Assembly (NCBI GenBank): GCA_002299915.1
Contig: DBOG01000027.1
Coordinates: 1 to 16,311 of the forward strand
Source of the DNA: Proteobacteria bacterium UBA652
GTDB lineage: Bacteria > Pseudomonadota > Gammaproteobacteria > Nitrosococcales > Methylophagaceae
Length of the DNA: 16,311 nucleotides
Direction: 5' to 3'
In this document: positions 1-7,499 of the stretch, piece after piece
How the letters are laid out: every line of letters begins with the position of its first letter
Numbering within the stretch: position 1 is the stretch's first letter
The notes under the pieces: generated by a model
What the model was told of the DNA's origin: nothing
Database searches by the model: none
The model's input: the letters and a program-made list of their open reading frames with translations, nothing else
Translations under genes and position numbers: made by a program

Positions 1-2559
1 ACCGGTGAAGGTAGCCACATCGCCCGGTGCAAGGGTATCAATGCTGCCGTTAATGGCCGCATCACTGGAATCACCAGAGGTATTGGTTAACACTTCATTG
101 CCCGCTGTCGGCGCCGCGCCTGTGCCACTATGTGCATCGGCAACCGTTACAGCATCAATTTCAACGTTACCTGTATTGGTCACAACATAAGTATAAGTAA
201 TGGTTTGCCCTGCAACCACATCTGTGGTGTCATCAGCCGTCTTAACTATAGTCATAGCAGGAGTGGGAAGAATAGTCACATCTTCATCATTTTCTGGATC
301 TTGCCCTGCTGGCGTGTTGCTGTCTTCTGCAGCGGTGCCATCATCATCAATTGAAATTCCGCCATCAGCAACTGCCGATGCGGTATTGTCATATGTACCA
401 ATGGGAACAGCTACGCCGATATCCGCTATAAGCGTAATCGTTACTGAACCCAAAGGAGGAATAATATAAGGACCAAAGGGATCCGTTGTGGGTGCTGCGC
501 CTGTTGCCCCGCCTGCCAACACATGTGTTGCTGAAGCAAAGGTAAAGCCTGCTGGCAATGCATCACTAATCATGACATTTGTTGCATTTTCAGTGCCTTC
601 ATTTTCCACTAAAATTGTGTAGCTTGCCTGCCCGCCTTGCGTCACTGTTGGTGTCGTTGTATCTTTATCAATAACCAGCCTTGGTACTAATGTTGCACAC
701 GAGGCATTGGCACCCAAAGTGGTTGAATCACTCCCTGCTACCCGCGTAATTGCGCCAAACGTGTTGTTGGATTTTTCGTATTGGAAGGTGACTATTGAGG
801 TATTTAAGAAGTCAATTTGAACGCTCTGGGTTGATAAATTACTACCACTCACAGTTCCTTTAAATTCTTGAAATAAAGTTCCGCCAATATTTGCAGTGTT
901 TGTGGTCACTGCGGTGCCCGCGCCGAACGAATAACTACCAATTTCGGAAAGAGGTGCCCTGATTGTTTCAAAATTAGTGCCATTTCCGTCAATATCTTTA
1001 AACAATAAACTCGTATTAATATTGATAGGTGTTGTCGTTCCTGCCTCAAAAAACGCCAATTCAGCCTCATAAAAACCAGGGCCCTGACCTGCAGCATTAA
1101 GTCGCGCGTCTTGACCTGCTTTCCACAGCAATGGGTCAATCCCCGATGTTTGTAACATTGAGACTCTAATATCTACCGCTGTTCCATTGAACTGGCCTAC
1201 ATTTGGATAAGTAATCGGCGCAACAGCCTCTGATCCCAGATAATTGGAGAAATCCACAGGCAGATAACCTTGAAAATCAAGCGCACCACAATTTTCAGGT
1301 GTGATTGGAGTAGGTTGTGGTGGTGGTGGTGGCAGCGAAACAACAACATCTTCATCATTTTCAGGATCTTGCCCTGCTGGCGTGTCACTATCTTGCGCCT
1401 CAGTACCATTATCATCAATTGAAACCCCAGCATCTGCCGTGGCAATAGCTGTATTATCATAATTTCCTACAGCAACAGCGGCACCGACATCAGCAACCAG
1501 ATCAATCGTTACCGAGCCACCAACTGGAATGGCATAAGGACCAAAGGGAGCCGTTGTTGGTACAGGCCCGGTAGCACCACCAGCTAATGTGTGGGTTGCT
1601 GAGGCAAAAGTAAAGCCTGCTGGTAGATCATCACTAATTTCTACATTCGTTGCTGCTACTGTACCGATATTATTAACAACAATTGTGTAGTTTGCTTGGC
1701 CACCTGCGATAACCGTCGGTGTTGACGTGTCTTTATCAATCGTTAATTCAGGTACGATTTCAATCCAACAAAAATCATTTAAAGTCGCAAACTGCCGAGT
1801 TGGGTTACCAAATCCTGTTTGTCTAAATGCTATATAGGTTGTAATTATTTTATCTACCGGCGTGTTATAAACAGCTCGGGCGTTAGAGTTTGGTAAGGTA
1901 TTTGGCGAATTAACAGCCGTTCCATAAAAACAAGGTGCTGTCGGTGATACTTGTATTCCTGCCGCATTATTTGCAGCTTGGCATGCTAGCTGTGTTACTG
2001 ATGTGCTGGGAGATATTGCAACATTGGAGCGGTTTCCATGTATCACTTCTGTCGGTTCAACAGGCACGCCATTGAAAAATGCCTGATAAATAACAGTGTC
2101 TCTAAAGTTGTTGTTGTTTGCCCCCGTTCCAATATCAAGATCAGCTGATGTCGGCATCAAGCCATATACGGCTTGATCAAATTCAAGCACGTTCTGCATA
2201 TAGTCACCTGAATTATTCGCATCTTGCCACATCGCAATAACACCCGGATCGCCTCCTGTATTATTTGATGTGTAATCCATCAGTGAAGTATTCCCTGCTT
2301 GGCGAGTATGGTCCACATAATTCATTGTGATACCTATACCCCCCTCTTCCGTCCAAGTTAGTGGCGTTGGATTAAAGTTATCTCTGAGGCGATTAACCAA
2401 CGTATTAGTCCATCTAATATTACCGCCACCAGGAGGTGTTGCACATTGACCTGTATTATTACTCTGCGTAATGATGGGCACCGCAAAAGCGGGGGTAGCA
2501 AAAGCGATTAGTAGTATTAGCCCTGCAAATAATTTAGTGATGCTGGAGGGTGTTTTCAT
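1..2559 (-). CDS. Secreted DUF11-repeat surface protein, partial (C-terminus off window)
   Basis: The frame starts at ATG 2559 and stays open for 853 codons to base 1 with no stop, so only the N-terminal part is present. An AAGGT Shine-Dalgarno sits 6 bases upstream. Residues 1-26 form a signal peptide (hydrophobic LFAGLILLIAFA, cleavage after AFA). Residues about 27-265 are an unrecognised Asn/Thr-rich region. A DUF11-like unit spans about 271-408 (starting ELTIDKDT, ending in an acidic DPENDEDV linker), followed by five prolines at 410-414. A second unrecognised globular region covers about 420-622. A second, very similar DUF11 unit covers about 626-763, and a third, more divergent one begins near 767. 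DUF11 domains are Ig-like beta-sandwich repeats of large extracellular bacterial proteins. A surface or secreted adhesin-like role is inference. The unit structure and signal peptide are clear; the function is not. Confidence 0.85.
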   Translation of the reverse strand, partial: MKTPSSITKLFAGLILLIAFATPAFAVPIITQSNNTGQCATPPGGGNIRWTNTLVNRLRDNFNPTPLTWTEEGGIGITMNYVDHTRQAGNTSLMDYTSNNTGGDPGVIAMWQDANNSGDYMQNVLEFDQAVYGLMPTSADLDIGTGANNNNFRDTVIYQAFFNGVPVEPTEVIHGNRSNVAISPSTSVTQLACQAANNAAGIQVSPTAPCFYGTAVNSPNTLPNSNARAVYNTPVDKIITTYIAFRQTGFGNPTRQFATLNDFCWIEIVPELTIDKDTSTPTVIAGGQANYTIVVNNIGTVAATNVEISDDLPAGFTFASATHTLAGGATGPVPTTAPFGPYAIPVGGSVTIDLVADVGAAVAVGNYDNTAIATADAGVSIDDNGTEAQDSDTPAGQDPENDEDVVVSLPPPPPQPTPITPENCGALDFQGYLPVDFSNYLGSEAVAPITYPNVGQFNGTAVDIRVSMLQTSGIDPLLWKAGQDARLNAAGQGPGFYEAELAFFEAGTTTPININTSLLFKDIDGNGTNFETIRAPLSEIGSYSFGAGTAVTTNTANIGGTLFQEFKGTVSGSNLSTQSVQIDFLNTSIVTFQYEKSNNTFGAITRVAGSDSTTLGANASCATLVPRLVIDKDTTTPTVTQGGQASYTILVENEGTENATNVMISDALPAGFTFASATHVLAGGATGAAPTTDPFGPYIIPPLGSVTITLIADIGVAVPIGTYDNTASAVADGGISIDDDGTAAEDSNTPAGQDPENDEDVTILPTPAMTIVKTADDTTDVVAGQTITYTYVVTNTGNVEIDAVTVADAHSGTGAAPTAGNEVLTNTSGDSSDAAINGSIDTLAPGDVATFTG
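279..690. repeat. DUF11-coding repeat, copy 2
   Basis: This stretch of about 410 bp is clearly similar in DNA to 1347-1756 and encodes the second DUF11 unit of the surface protein. The best conserved part is at its low-coordinate end, where about 40 bases (from 279 and from 1347) differ at a single position. Identity falls elsewhere, mostly at third codon positions. The two copies point the same way and are about 1.07 kb apart, so they could recombine. Confidence 0.8.
1347..1756. repeat. DUF11-coding repeat, copy 1
   Basis: This is the partner of the repeat at 279-690 and encodes the first DUF11 unit. A run of five CCA proline codons (TGG x5 on the plus strand, 1318-1332) lies just beyond it and separates this unit from the next globular region. 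The trinucleotide run is a possible slippage site that would change linker length without breaking the frame. Confidence 0.8.
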
Positions 2560-2914
2560 AATTTTACCTTATGGATTTTTCAATCTTTAAAATTTAGGGG
2601 AATGTGATTTAAAGCTAAATGAATGATAATTTATTTGATACAGTTAGTTCGCAACGCAACGTAACGCTCGACAATAATAAATTGTCGAGATTCGAGTGGG
2701 TTAATAGTTTTATAGATCGCAGCCCCAAAGCGATGAGTGATTTGCCAGAATTGATGGGCATGGGTGTTATTGTTCGAAACATGATACATCCTGTTTTATG
2801 TTCGTTTATCTAGCCTTCTCTCAAGTCACACATTATCTTATTTTTTATATCTTTGCAACCTAAATTGTCGACATAATTCAAAACTACTGAAACTAAATGG
2901 TCATATGTTTGCCT
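2560..2914. other. Intergenic region between ntrC and the surface-protein gene
   Basis: I see no convincing gene in this AT-rich stretch. It holds the ribosome binding site of the surface-protein gene (about 2566-2570) and a perfect 9-bp hairpin at 2667-2689. The 11-mer TAAATTGTCGA occurs directly repeated at 2678-2688 and 2861-2871; the first copy includes one hairpin arm. The promoter of the surface-protein gene should lie here, but no -35/-10 pair is strong enough to name. A 64-codon plus-strand frame at 2619-2813 crosses the hairpin and resembles nothing I know. Confidence 0.6.
2667..2689. repeat. Perfect 9-bp inverted repeat upstream of the surface-protein gene
   Basis: The arms CTCGACAAT (2667-2675) and ATTGTCGAG (2681-2689) are exact reverse complements around a 5-base AATAA loop. 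It lies about 108-130 bp upstream of the surface-protein start codon, and part of it recurs at 2861-2871. No T-run follows on either strand, so it does not look like a terminator. A dimeric regulator's operator is a reasonable guess, but only a guess. Confidence 0.6.
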
Positions 2915-2948
2915 AAGAAAAGGCTCTGCCGCGTCATTAGCCCTCTTT
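2915..2948 (-). terminator. Possible terminator downstream of ntrC
   Basis: On the minus strand AAAGAGGGCT, a 13-base loop and AGCCTTTTCTT can form a stem of about eight pairs, two of them G-U, ending in a T-rich tract just after the ntrC stop. A competing longer pairing uses AAAAGGCT (over the ntrC stop) and AGCCTTTT, at 2957-2964 and 2918-2925. The stem is modest and the U-tract interrupted, so confidence is limited. The position at the end of ntrBC fits. Confidence 0.4.
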
Positions 2949-2954
2949 GAATAT

Positions 2955-4358
2955 TTAGCCTTTTAGTTTGCGCGTTAAGGTATTTCTCCCCCAGCCAAGC
3001 AATTTAGCGGCTTCTTGGCGTTTGCCGACGGTTTTTTCTAATGCGACCTCCATTAATAGTTGCTCTATTTCTGGCACCACATCCGCTAACACCCCTTCTT
3101 GACCCGTTAATGCCTTTGTTGCCACCCATTGCTTAAAGCCGCTTCGCCAATCACTGCTATGCCCACTTTGTTGTATGTTGCCATTATCATCGGATAAGCT
3201 AGCGAGCTCAATAGGTAGGTCTTCTAACTGCACCTGTTGAGCGGGAGACATAACCGTGAGCCAGCGGCAGGCATTTTCTAGCTGCCGCACATTGCCTGAC
3301 CATTCTAGTTGCACCAGGTGAGACAATACAGCAGGGCTAAGAATTTTAACATCCATTTCCAGCTCTACCGCAGCCCTAGCCAGAAAATACTGCATCAATG
3401 CGGGGATATCCTCACGCCGCTCTCGCAAAGCAGGGATATGAATTCGGATCACATTAAGTCGATGAAATAAATCCTCTCTAAATCGCCCTTCGGCGACTTG
3501 TTGCTCTAGATTTTGATGGGTGGCAGCAATAATACGCACATTGGCTTTAACGGTGGTATGCCCACCCACCCGAAAAAACTCACCATCAGATAATACGCGT
3601 AATAAACGGGTTTGTAATTCTAGTGGCATATCGCCAATTTCATCCAGAAACAGGCTGCCGCCATCGGCTTGCTCAAACCGCCCTTTTCGCATGGCATGGG
3701 CACCGGTAAACGCACCACGTTCATGGCCAAATAATTCTGATTCCATCAGTTCTTTAGGAATGGCAGCCATATTGAGGGCAATAAACGGCGCTTTACTACG
3801 CGGACTATGCAGATGCAGCGCTTTGGCGACCAGCTCTTTCCCCGTACCCGATTCGCCATTGATAAGCACAGTAATATTCGATCGCGCTAACCGTCCAATC
3901 GCCCGAAACACTTCCTGCATCGCAGGTGCTTCACCGACAATATCACTATCAACACCATTAAGGACTTCTGCCACGGCCGCTTCGCCTTGTTGGCGCTCGG
4001 CAGCGCGCAATACCAGCTCCACGGCATCATCCACATCAAAGGGCTTCGGCAAATATTCAAATGCCCCACCCTCATAAGCAGACACCGCGCTATCTAAATC
4101 AGAATAAGCGGTCATAATGATAACGGGCAAGGCTGGGTGTTGATCGGTAAGGCTTTCCAATAATTGCAAACCACTCATGCCTGGCATCCGAATATCCGTT
4201 AGTAACACATCTGGCTGCGATGTTTTGAGTGCTTGTAGGATAGGGTCTGCATCTTCAAATACGCGTACCGTTAAATCTGCTTCTTCTAATGCCTTTTGTA
4301 ACACCCATCGAATAGATTTATCATCATCTACAACCCATACTGTTTTTTTACTCGCCAC
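2955..4358 (-). CDS. ntrC: NtrC, nitrogen-regulation sigma-54 activator (response regulator)
   Basis: A 467-residue protein, close to the 469 of E. coli NtrC. The receiver domain (1-120) has the acidic pocket DDD at 11-13, phospho-acceptor Asp55 in LLTDIRMPG, and Lys105 in LPKPF. The AAA+ domain (about 140-380) has Walker A GESGTGKE (168-175), the sigma-54 contact loop GAFTGA (215-220) and Walker B LFLDE with Asp239-Glu240. The last 25 residues form a Fis-like helix-turn-helix (EAAKLLGWGRNTLTRKL). When phosphorylated by NtrB under nitrogen limitation the family drives sigma-54 promoters for nitrogen assimilation. The start is GTG, with GGAG seven bases upstream inside the end of ntrB. The two reading frames overlap by 11 bp, indicating translational coupling. 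All key residues are intact. Confidence 0.97.
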   Translation of the reverse strand: MASKKTVWVVDDDKSIRWVLQKALEEADLTVRVFEDADPILQALKTSQPDVLLTDIRMPGMSGLQLLESLTDQHPALPVIIMTAYSDLDSAVSAYEGGAFEYLPKPFDVDDAVELVLRAAERQQGEAAVAEVLNGVDSDIVGEAPAMQEVFRAIGRLARSNITVLINGESGTGKELVAKALHLHSPRSKAPFIALNMAAIPKELMESELFGHERGAFTGAHAMRKGRFEQADGGSLFLDEIGDMPLELQTRLLRVLSDGEFFRVGGHTTVKANVRIIAATHQNLEQQVAEGRFREDLFHRLNVIRIHIPALRERREDIPALMQYFLARAAVELEMDVKILSPAVLSHLVQLEWSGNVRQLENACRWLTVMSPAQQVQLEDLPIELASLSDDNGNIQQSGHSSDWRSGFKQWVATKALTGQEGVLADVVPEIEQLLMEVALEKTVGKRQEAAKLLGWGRNTLTRKLKG

Positions 4359-5412
4359 CTGTTTGCTCCATACGGTTTCGTTCTAGAGGGAAAAAGAGTG
4401 AGAACACGGTTTGACCCGATTGGCTCACATATTCAATTGCACCTTGATTTCGTTGCGCTAAGTTTTGTGCCAAATAAAGCCCTAGCCCAGTGCCTTCCGA
4501 GCGACTGGTAACTAGGGGATAAAAAATGGTGTCTTGCAGCTTTTTAGGTATGCCTGGCCCGTTATCTTCTATTTCAATGCAAGCTACCAAGCGATGTTGT
4601 GTTTGACCAATTGCCCTATTCCGCTGCACTCGTGTTCTTAAAATAATCTCGCCCACGCCATTCATCGCTTGCACAGCATTACGCACTATATTTAAGAGGA
4701 TTTGCAGCACCTGATCAAAATTGGCATAGAGATCCGGCACGCTGGGATCATAATCACTTATCAGCAGTAACCGCGTATCACATTCTGCCTCCACCAACTG
4801 CCGTACGCGTTGTAATACTTCATGTATATTGAAATGCGTATTTTCTGCTAGTTGATGCGGCCCTAGCATTCTTGCCATCAAATTTTGCAATCGATCCGCT
4901 TCATCAATAATGATCTGGGTATATTCCTTTAGATCACTTGAATCTAGCTGTTTTTCCAGCAACTGTGCTGCACCGCGTAACCCACCCAGTGGATTTTTTA
5001 TTTCATGCGCCAAGCCACGCATCACTTGTTGCTGTATTTGTAATTGCTCATCTCGACTGACGCGATATTGGAAATCACCCCGCACCATTTCAAGTAATAA
5101 CTGTGCCTCGCCATCTATCGCTGGCAATAAGGTAATCGTACTCTCAACTTGCATCTCCCCCCGACCTGGCACATAGATGTTGATTTCATGTTCAATTCTG
5201 GATTCACCGCTTGCCAACACTTTCTGCAAACCGATAAGCAATCTATTATCACCTGGCAAGAGATTAGCGAGCGCTATCGCATTGGCTTGACGTAAACTCA
5301 AGCCAAATAATTCTTCTGCGGCTGCATTCAAATACACCACGCGTAACTCAGCATCAAGCACAACAACAACCGTTGTTAGGTTTTCGAGTAAGTGGGTGTT
5401 ATTTGAAATCAT
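4348..5412 (-). CDS. ntrB: NtrB, nitrogen-regulation sensor histidine kinase
   Basis: A 354-residue soluble two-component kinase with no membrane segment, as expected for NtrB (GlnL). An N-terminal PAS domain (about 8-115) is followed by the H-box HEIKNPLGG (136-144) with phospho-accepting His136. The ATPase domain carries the N-box NIVRNAVQA (241-249), G1 DNGPGIP (283-289), the F-box FYPLVTSR (297-304) and G2 GTGLGL (307-312). The family autophosphorylates and phosphorylates NtrC when nitrogen is scarce, and the PII protein GlnB switches it to phosphatase mode. AAGGA lies four bases before the ATG. The gene overlaps ntrC and has a candidate sigma-54 promoter upstream. glnA, often next to ntrBC, is not in the window. 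Confidence 0.96.
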   Translation of the reverse strand: MISNNTHLLENLTTVVVVLDAELRVVYLNAAAEELFGLSLRQANAIALANLLPGDNRLLIGLQKVLASGESRIEHEINIYVPGRGEMQVESTITLLPAIDGEAQLLLEMVRGDFQYRVSRDEQLQIQQQVMRGLAHEIKNPLGGLRGAAQLLEKQLDSSDLKEYTQIIIDEADRLQNLMARMLGPHQLAENTHFNIHEVLQRVRQLVEAECDTRLLLISDYDPSVPDLYANFDQVLQILLNIVRNAVQAMNGVGEIILRTRVQRNRAIGQTQHRLVACIEIEDNGPGIPKKLQDTIFYPLVTSRSEGTGLGLYLAQNLAQRNQGAIEYVSQSGQTVFSLFFPLERNRMEQTGGE

Positions 5413-5442
5413 GATGTCCTTTTCATACTGCTAAAGAGCATT

Positions 5443-5458
5443 AGCAAGTATTACACCA
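5443..5458 (-). promoter_or_regulatory. Candidate sigma-54 (-24/-12) promoter of ntrBC
   Basis: The minus strand reads TGGTGTAATACTTGCT, which keeps the invariant GG-N10-GC spacing and the full TTGCT -12 block. The -24 block matches only at TGG. The predicted start, about 12 bases past the GC, is near 5432. This leaves a leader of about 20 bases that contains the AAGGA of ntrB. It is a pattern match by eye. Confidence 0.5.
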
Positions 5459-5544
5459 AACAAGTGAATGTAAGAGATAAGTAAGCTACTGTGTAGAATT
5501 AAGAACACTACAATAGCAAAAAATGGCGCAATAATAAAATAACT

Positions 5545-5559
5545 ACACCACTTTGGGGC
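5545..5559 (-). promoter_or_regulatory. Candidate NtrC-binding site upstream of ntrB
   Basis: The minus strand reads GCCCCAAAGTGGTGT, matching the NtrC box GCACCAAAATGGTGC at 12 of 15 positions and retaining its dyad character. Its centre is about 120 bp upstream of the sigma-54 start predicted at about 5432, a normal enhancer distance for NtrC. Together they suggest that NtrC controls its own operon. The intervening sequence is AT-rich. Confidence 0.5.
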
Positions 5560-5614
5560 GTGACCAGGGGAAAGGGAGGATGTTTCGTGACTAATTCACG
5601 GCTTCGTGGTTTAC

Positions 5615-6172
5615 TTAATTATTCGTATTATTTTTATGCAACACTGAATGGCGCTGTAGATGAAAAGTTGCGCTGGCAGTTGATAATACCTTGTTTTTAT
5701 TGTCCATTAATTCAACACGTAATTCATGTGTACCACGGTCAACATTCTGTAATGTAAACTGTGGGGTTGTCTGTTTCTCTTTGCTCTCTGTACCGTCGAG
5801 GTAAACTACAAAAGCATAACCTTTGTCTGGCTCTAAACTGGGCGTAACCTTCACAAAAACCACAACATTTCCTGCATTGTCTCGAATGGCTTCATCATGC
5901 TCGGGGGTTAAAATTTTAATTTGATACGCTTCAGCTTCATCCTCCTCATCTACAGCCTTTGTCTCTTCTGTACCGCCCGCACTCTGTTCCACTGGAGTAA
6001 CCGGTGTCGGTGCTGGCGCAATATGCACCACTTCGGCATCCGCATGTGGGGAGTCTGAATAATGCACTTTGCCTGCGGCATCCACCCAGCGATAGACTTC
6101 CGAATAGGCTTGCGAGCTAAACAGGCAAGATGCCAATAATATCATTAAAAAATAACGCATAGGCAAAAGCAT
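5615..6172 (-). CDS. DUF4124-domain envelope protein
   Basis: A predicted exported protein. The frame can be read from TTG 6196, preceded by GGGGGA, but ATG 6172 or ATG 6160 gives a more typical signal peptide (MRYFLMILLASCLFSSQAYS). I chose 6172, and the start is uncertain. The mature N-terminus has the DUF4124 signature EVYRWVDAAGKVHYSDSP. A Pro/Thr then acidic linker (EETKAVDEEDEAEA) leads to a C-terminal region of about 100 residues with the beta-strand pattern of an Ig-like fold (KILTPEHDEAIRD ... THELRVELMDNKNKVLS). DUF4124 proteins are periplasmic or membrane-associated and of unknown function. From memory they often sit beside ntrBC in gammaproteobacteria. The gene almost abuts the TusA-like gene (2 bp from the TTG) and is likely its last operon partner. 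Confidence 0.8.
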   Translation of the reverse strand: MLLPMRYFLMILLASCLFSSQAYSEVYRWVDAAGKVHYSDSPHADAEVVHIAPAPTPVTPVEQSAGGTEETKAVDEEDEAEAYQIKILTPEHDEAIRDNAGNVVVFVKVTPSLEPDKGYAFVVYLDGTESKEKQTTPQFTLQNVDRGTHELRVELMDNKNKVLSTASATFHLQRHSVLHKNNTNN

Positions 6173-6198
6173 AGTCTTTCGTGATGGAGACTGCAAGT

Positions 6199-6426
6199 TT
6201 ATTCCCCCACCAAAATTGTAATAATCAATTCATCATCCACTTGCTCAGTCTCAATCACTTGATGGCCATTGATTCGTGCCCACGCAGGGATATCATGCAA
6301 GGCGCCCGGATCGGTACAGATCACTGCTAAAGTATCGCCTTTTTCAAGTGTTTTGACTTCGTTTTGCGCCTTAATTACCGGCATCGGGCATAACATCCGC
6401 CGCGCATCTAATTCATGCGCACTCAT
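6199..6426 (-). CDS. TusA/SirA-like sulfur carrier protein
   Basis: A 75-residue protein starting at ATG 6426. The frame is open further upstream, but this start is preferred because it overlaps the upstream stop as ATGA, GGAG lies eight bases upstream, and it gives the usual TusA length. The family motif LCPMPV carries the persulfide-bearing cysteine, Cys13 in CPxP, preceded by the typical ELDARRMLCP context. TusA proteins accept sulfur from a cysteine desulfurase and pass it on, in E. coli to TusBCD-TusE-MnmA for tRNA 2-thiouridine. Related carriers serve molybdenum cofactor and sulfur-oxidation pathways. Tight coupling to the PP-loop gene suggests, by inference, that it delivers sulfur to that enzyme. 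Which TusA subgroup it belongs to cannot be told from sequence by eye. Confidence 0.9.
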   Translation of the reverse strand: MSAHELDARRMLCPMPVIKAQNEVKTLEKGDTLAVICTDPGALHDIPAWARINGHQVIETEQVDDELIITILVGE

Positions 6427-7478
6427 ACATGCCACTCCATCGGCATCGCATCGACCCGCATCGGTTGCACCCATATATTGCTAGGCTCCGCTTTCGGTGA
6501 GGTTATCGCGATCTCCACTTTCTCTGCCTCTCTGCCCTGTCCATAACGTGCCACAATCGCAGCAGCAAGTGGCATATCCGCCGCTTCCATTTTTCCGTCA
6601 ACTAAGACCAAGGGGCCATTATGGCTTACTGATTCAATCGTTGTATATTGGTTTCTATAGCCCGTCAAAAATTGGCCTTCACCCGCATCACGCGACACAA
6701 TCAATTTGAACTCAGGCTTGGGGCGAATATGCCGGCCTACTTTGAGCAACATAATATCGTCTAATTCATATTCTCGGCTGCCGCGTGAATCCCATAAGTC
6801 AACCAACTTATCCGAATAACTTTTATCGGTTAAGAAACAACAACCACCCGCAGGGCTAGCATAATCTTCAAACCCATATTCCGCAGCTAACGCCATTTGT
6901 GGCTTACGCGAGCGGCCACTAAAGCCAAATAAACGTTCGCGATCAACCCAGCCTTCTCGCTCTGGCTTAGTAGGTGCTAGGTTTTTAGCACATAAAGGTC
7001 GCAATAATAAATCATCCGCCCCCGATTCTTCTGCCACAATCGGCATCACTTCTTTGCGCTGCGACATCGGCCGCTGGCCCATCACTTCACCCGTGATAAT
7101 AAAATCAAAGCCATCTTTGCGGTTTTCATGGATCCATTCCACCGCTTTGCTCACCATAAAAGTTTTGCAATCCAAACACGGGTTTATATTCTGCCCATAA
7201 CCGTGTTTGGGGTTAAGCAAGACATCTTTATATTCTTCAATAATATCGACAATATGTAATTTAATCCCTAACTGCTCTGCAGACCATAGGGCATTATTAC
7301 GCTTTTCTTTGTCTTTATCCTTATTGCGGATCGCATGGGTGTGGCCTTCCACACAGAATCCCGTGTAAAAATTAATCCCCTCCACTTCAATACCCTGCTC
7401 CTGTAAAACCCGCACCGCCAGCAAGGAATCTAATCCGCCTGAGATTAAGGCTATCGCTTTATGTTTTTTTATTGCCAT
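6423..7478 (-). CDS. PP-loop tRNA-thiolation-like protein (ThiI/MnmA-like, with C-terminal NFACT-R-like domain)
   Basis: A 351-residue cytosolic protein with an N-terminal PP-loop ATP-pyrophosphatase domain: SGGLDS at 13-18, then TGEVMGQRPMSQR at about 129-141. Cysteines that could carry persulfide or bind a metal are Cys42, the pair in NPCLDCK (101, 104), Cys163 and the GGCCF doublet (213-214). A Lys/Asp-rich stretch (about 52-61) may be a mobile loop. The part after about 230 (ELDDIMLLKVGRHIRP) resembles the NFACT-R-type RNA-binding domain often fused to this family. Proteins like this are commonly labelled tRNA (5-methylaminomethyl-2-thiouridylate)-methyltransferase or ThiI-like, but to my knowledge the exact reaction is not settled. 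ATP-activated sulfur insertion into RNA is the likely chemistry. It lies 21 bp after tldD, and its stop overlaps the TusA start by 4 bp. Confidence 0.85.
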   Translation of the reverse strand: MAIKKHKAIALISGGLDSLLAVRVLQEQGIEVEGINFYTGFCVEGHTHAIRNKDKDKEKRNNALWSAEQLGIKLHIVDIIEEYKDVLLNPKHGYGQNINPCLDCKTFMVSKAVEWIHENRKDGFDFIITGEVMGQRPMSQRKEVMPIVAEESGADDLLLRPLCAKNLAPTKPEREGWVDRERLFGFSGRSRKPQMALAAEYGFEDYASPAGGCCFLTDKSYSDKLVDLWDSRGSREYELDDIMLLKVGRHIRPKPEFKLIVSRDAGEGQFLTGYRNQYTTIESVSHNGPLVLVDGKMEAADMPLAAAIVARYGQGREAEKVEIAITSPKAEPSNIWVQPMRVDAMPMEWHV

Positions 7479-7499
7479 GTTCTTTTATCTATCCTAAAA

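Noticed and set aside
906..1460. Two minus-strand open frames of 77 and 87 codons
   Set aside because: They lie within the continuous DUF11 protein frame and are out-of-frame shadows of it.
2619..2813. 64-codon plus-strand open frame in the intergenic region
   Set aside because: Contains the perfect hairpin and part of the direct repeat, has no clear ribosome binding site, and resembles no family; it would be the only plus-strand gene in the window.
3520..4077. 185-codon plus-strand open frame
   Set aside because: It lies antisense inside ntrC, whose full set of family motifs is intact; the translation has no recognisable motif.
5586..5608. Short hairpins after the DUF4124 gene considered as a terminator
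   Set aside because: Only 4-5 bp stems (CGTGA/TCACG and CACG/CGTG) with no T-run following on the minus strand.
6427..6474. Longer start for the TusA-like protein
   Set aside because: It would add 16 residues encoded inside the PP-loop gene; ATG 6426 has GGAG spacing, an ATGA overlap and family length.
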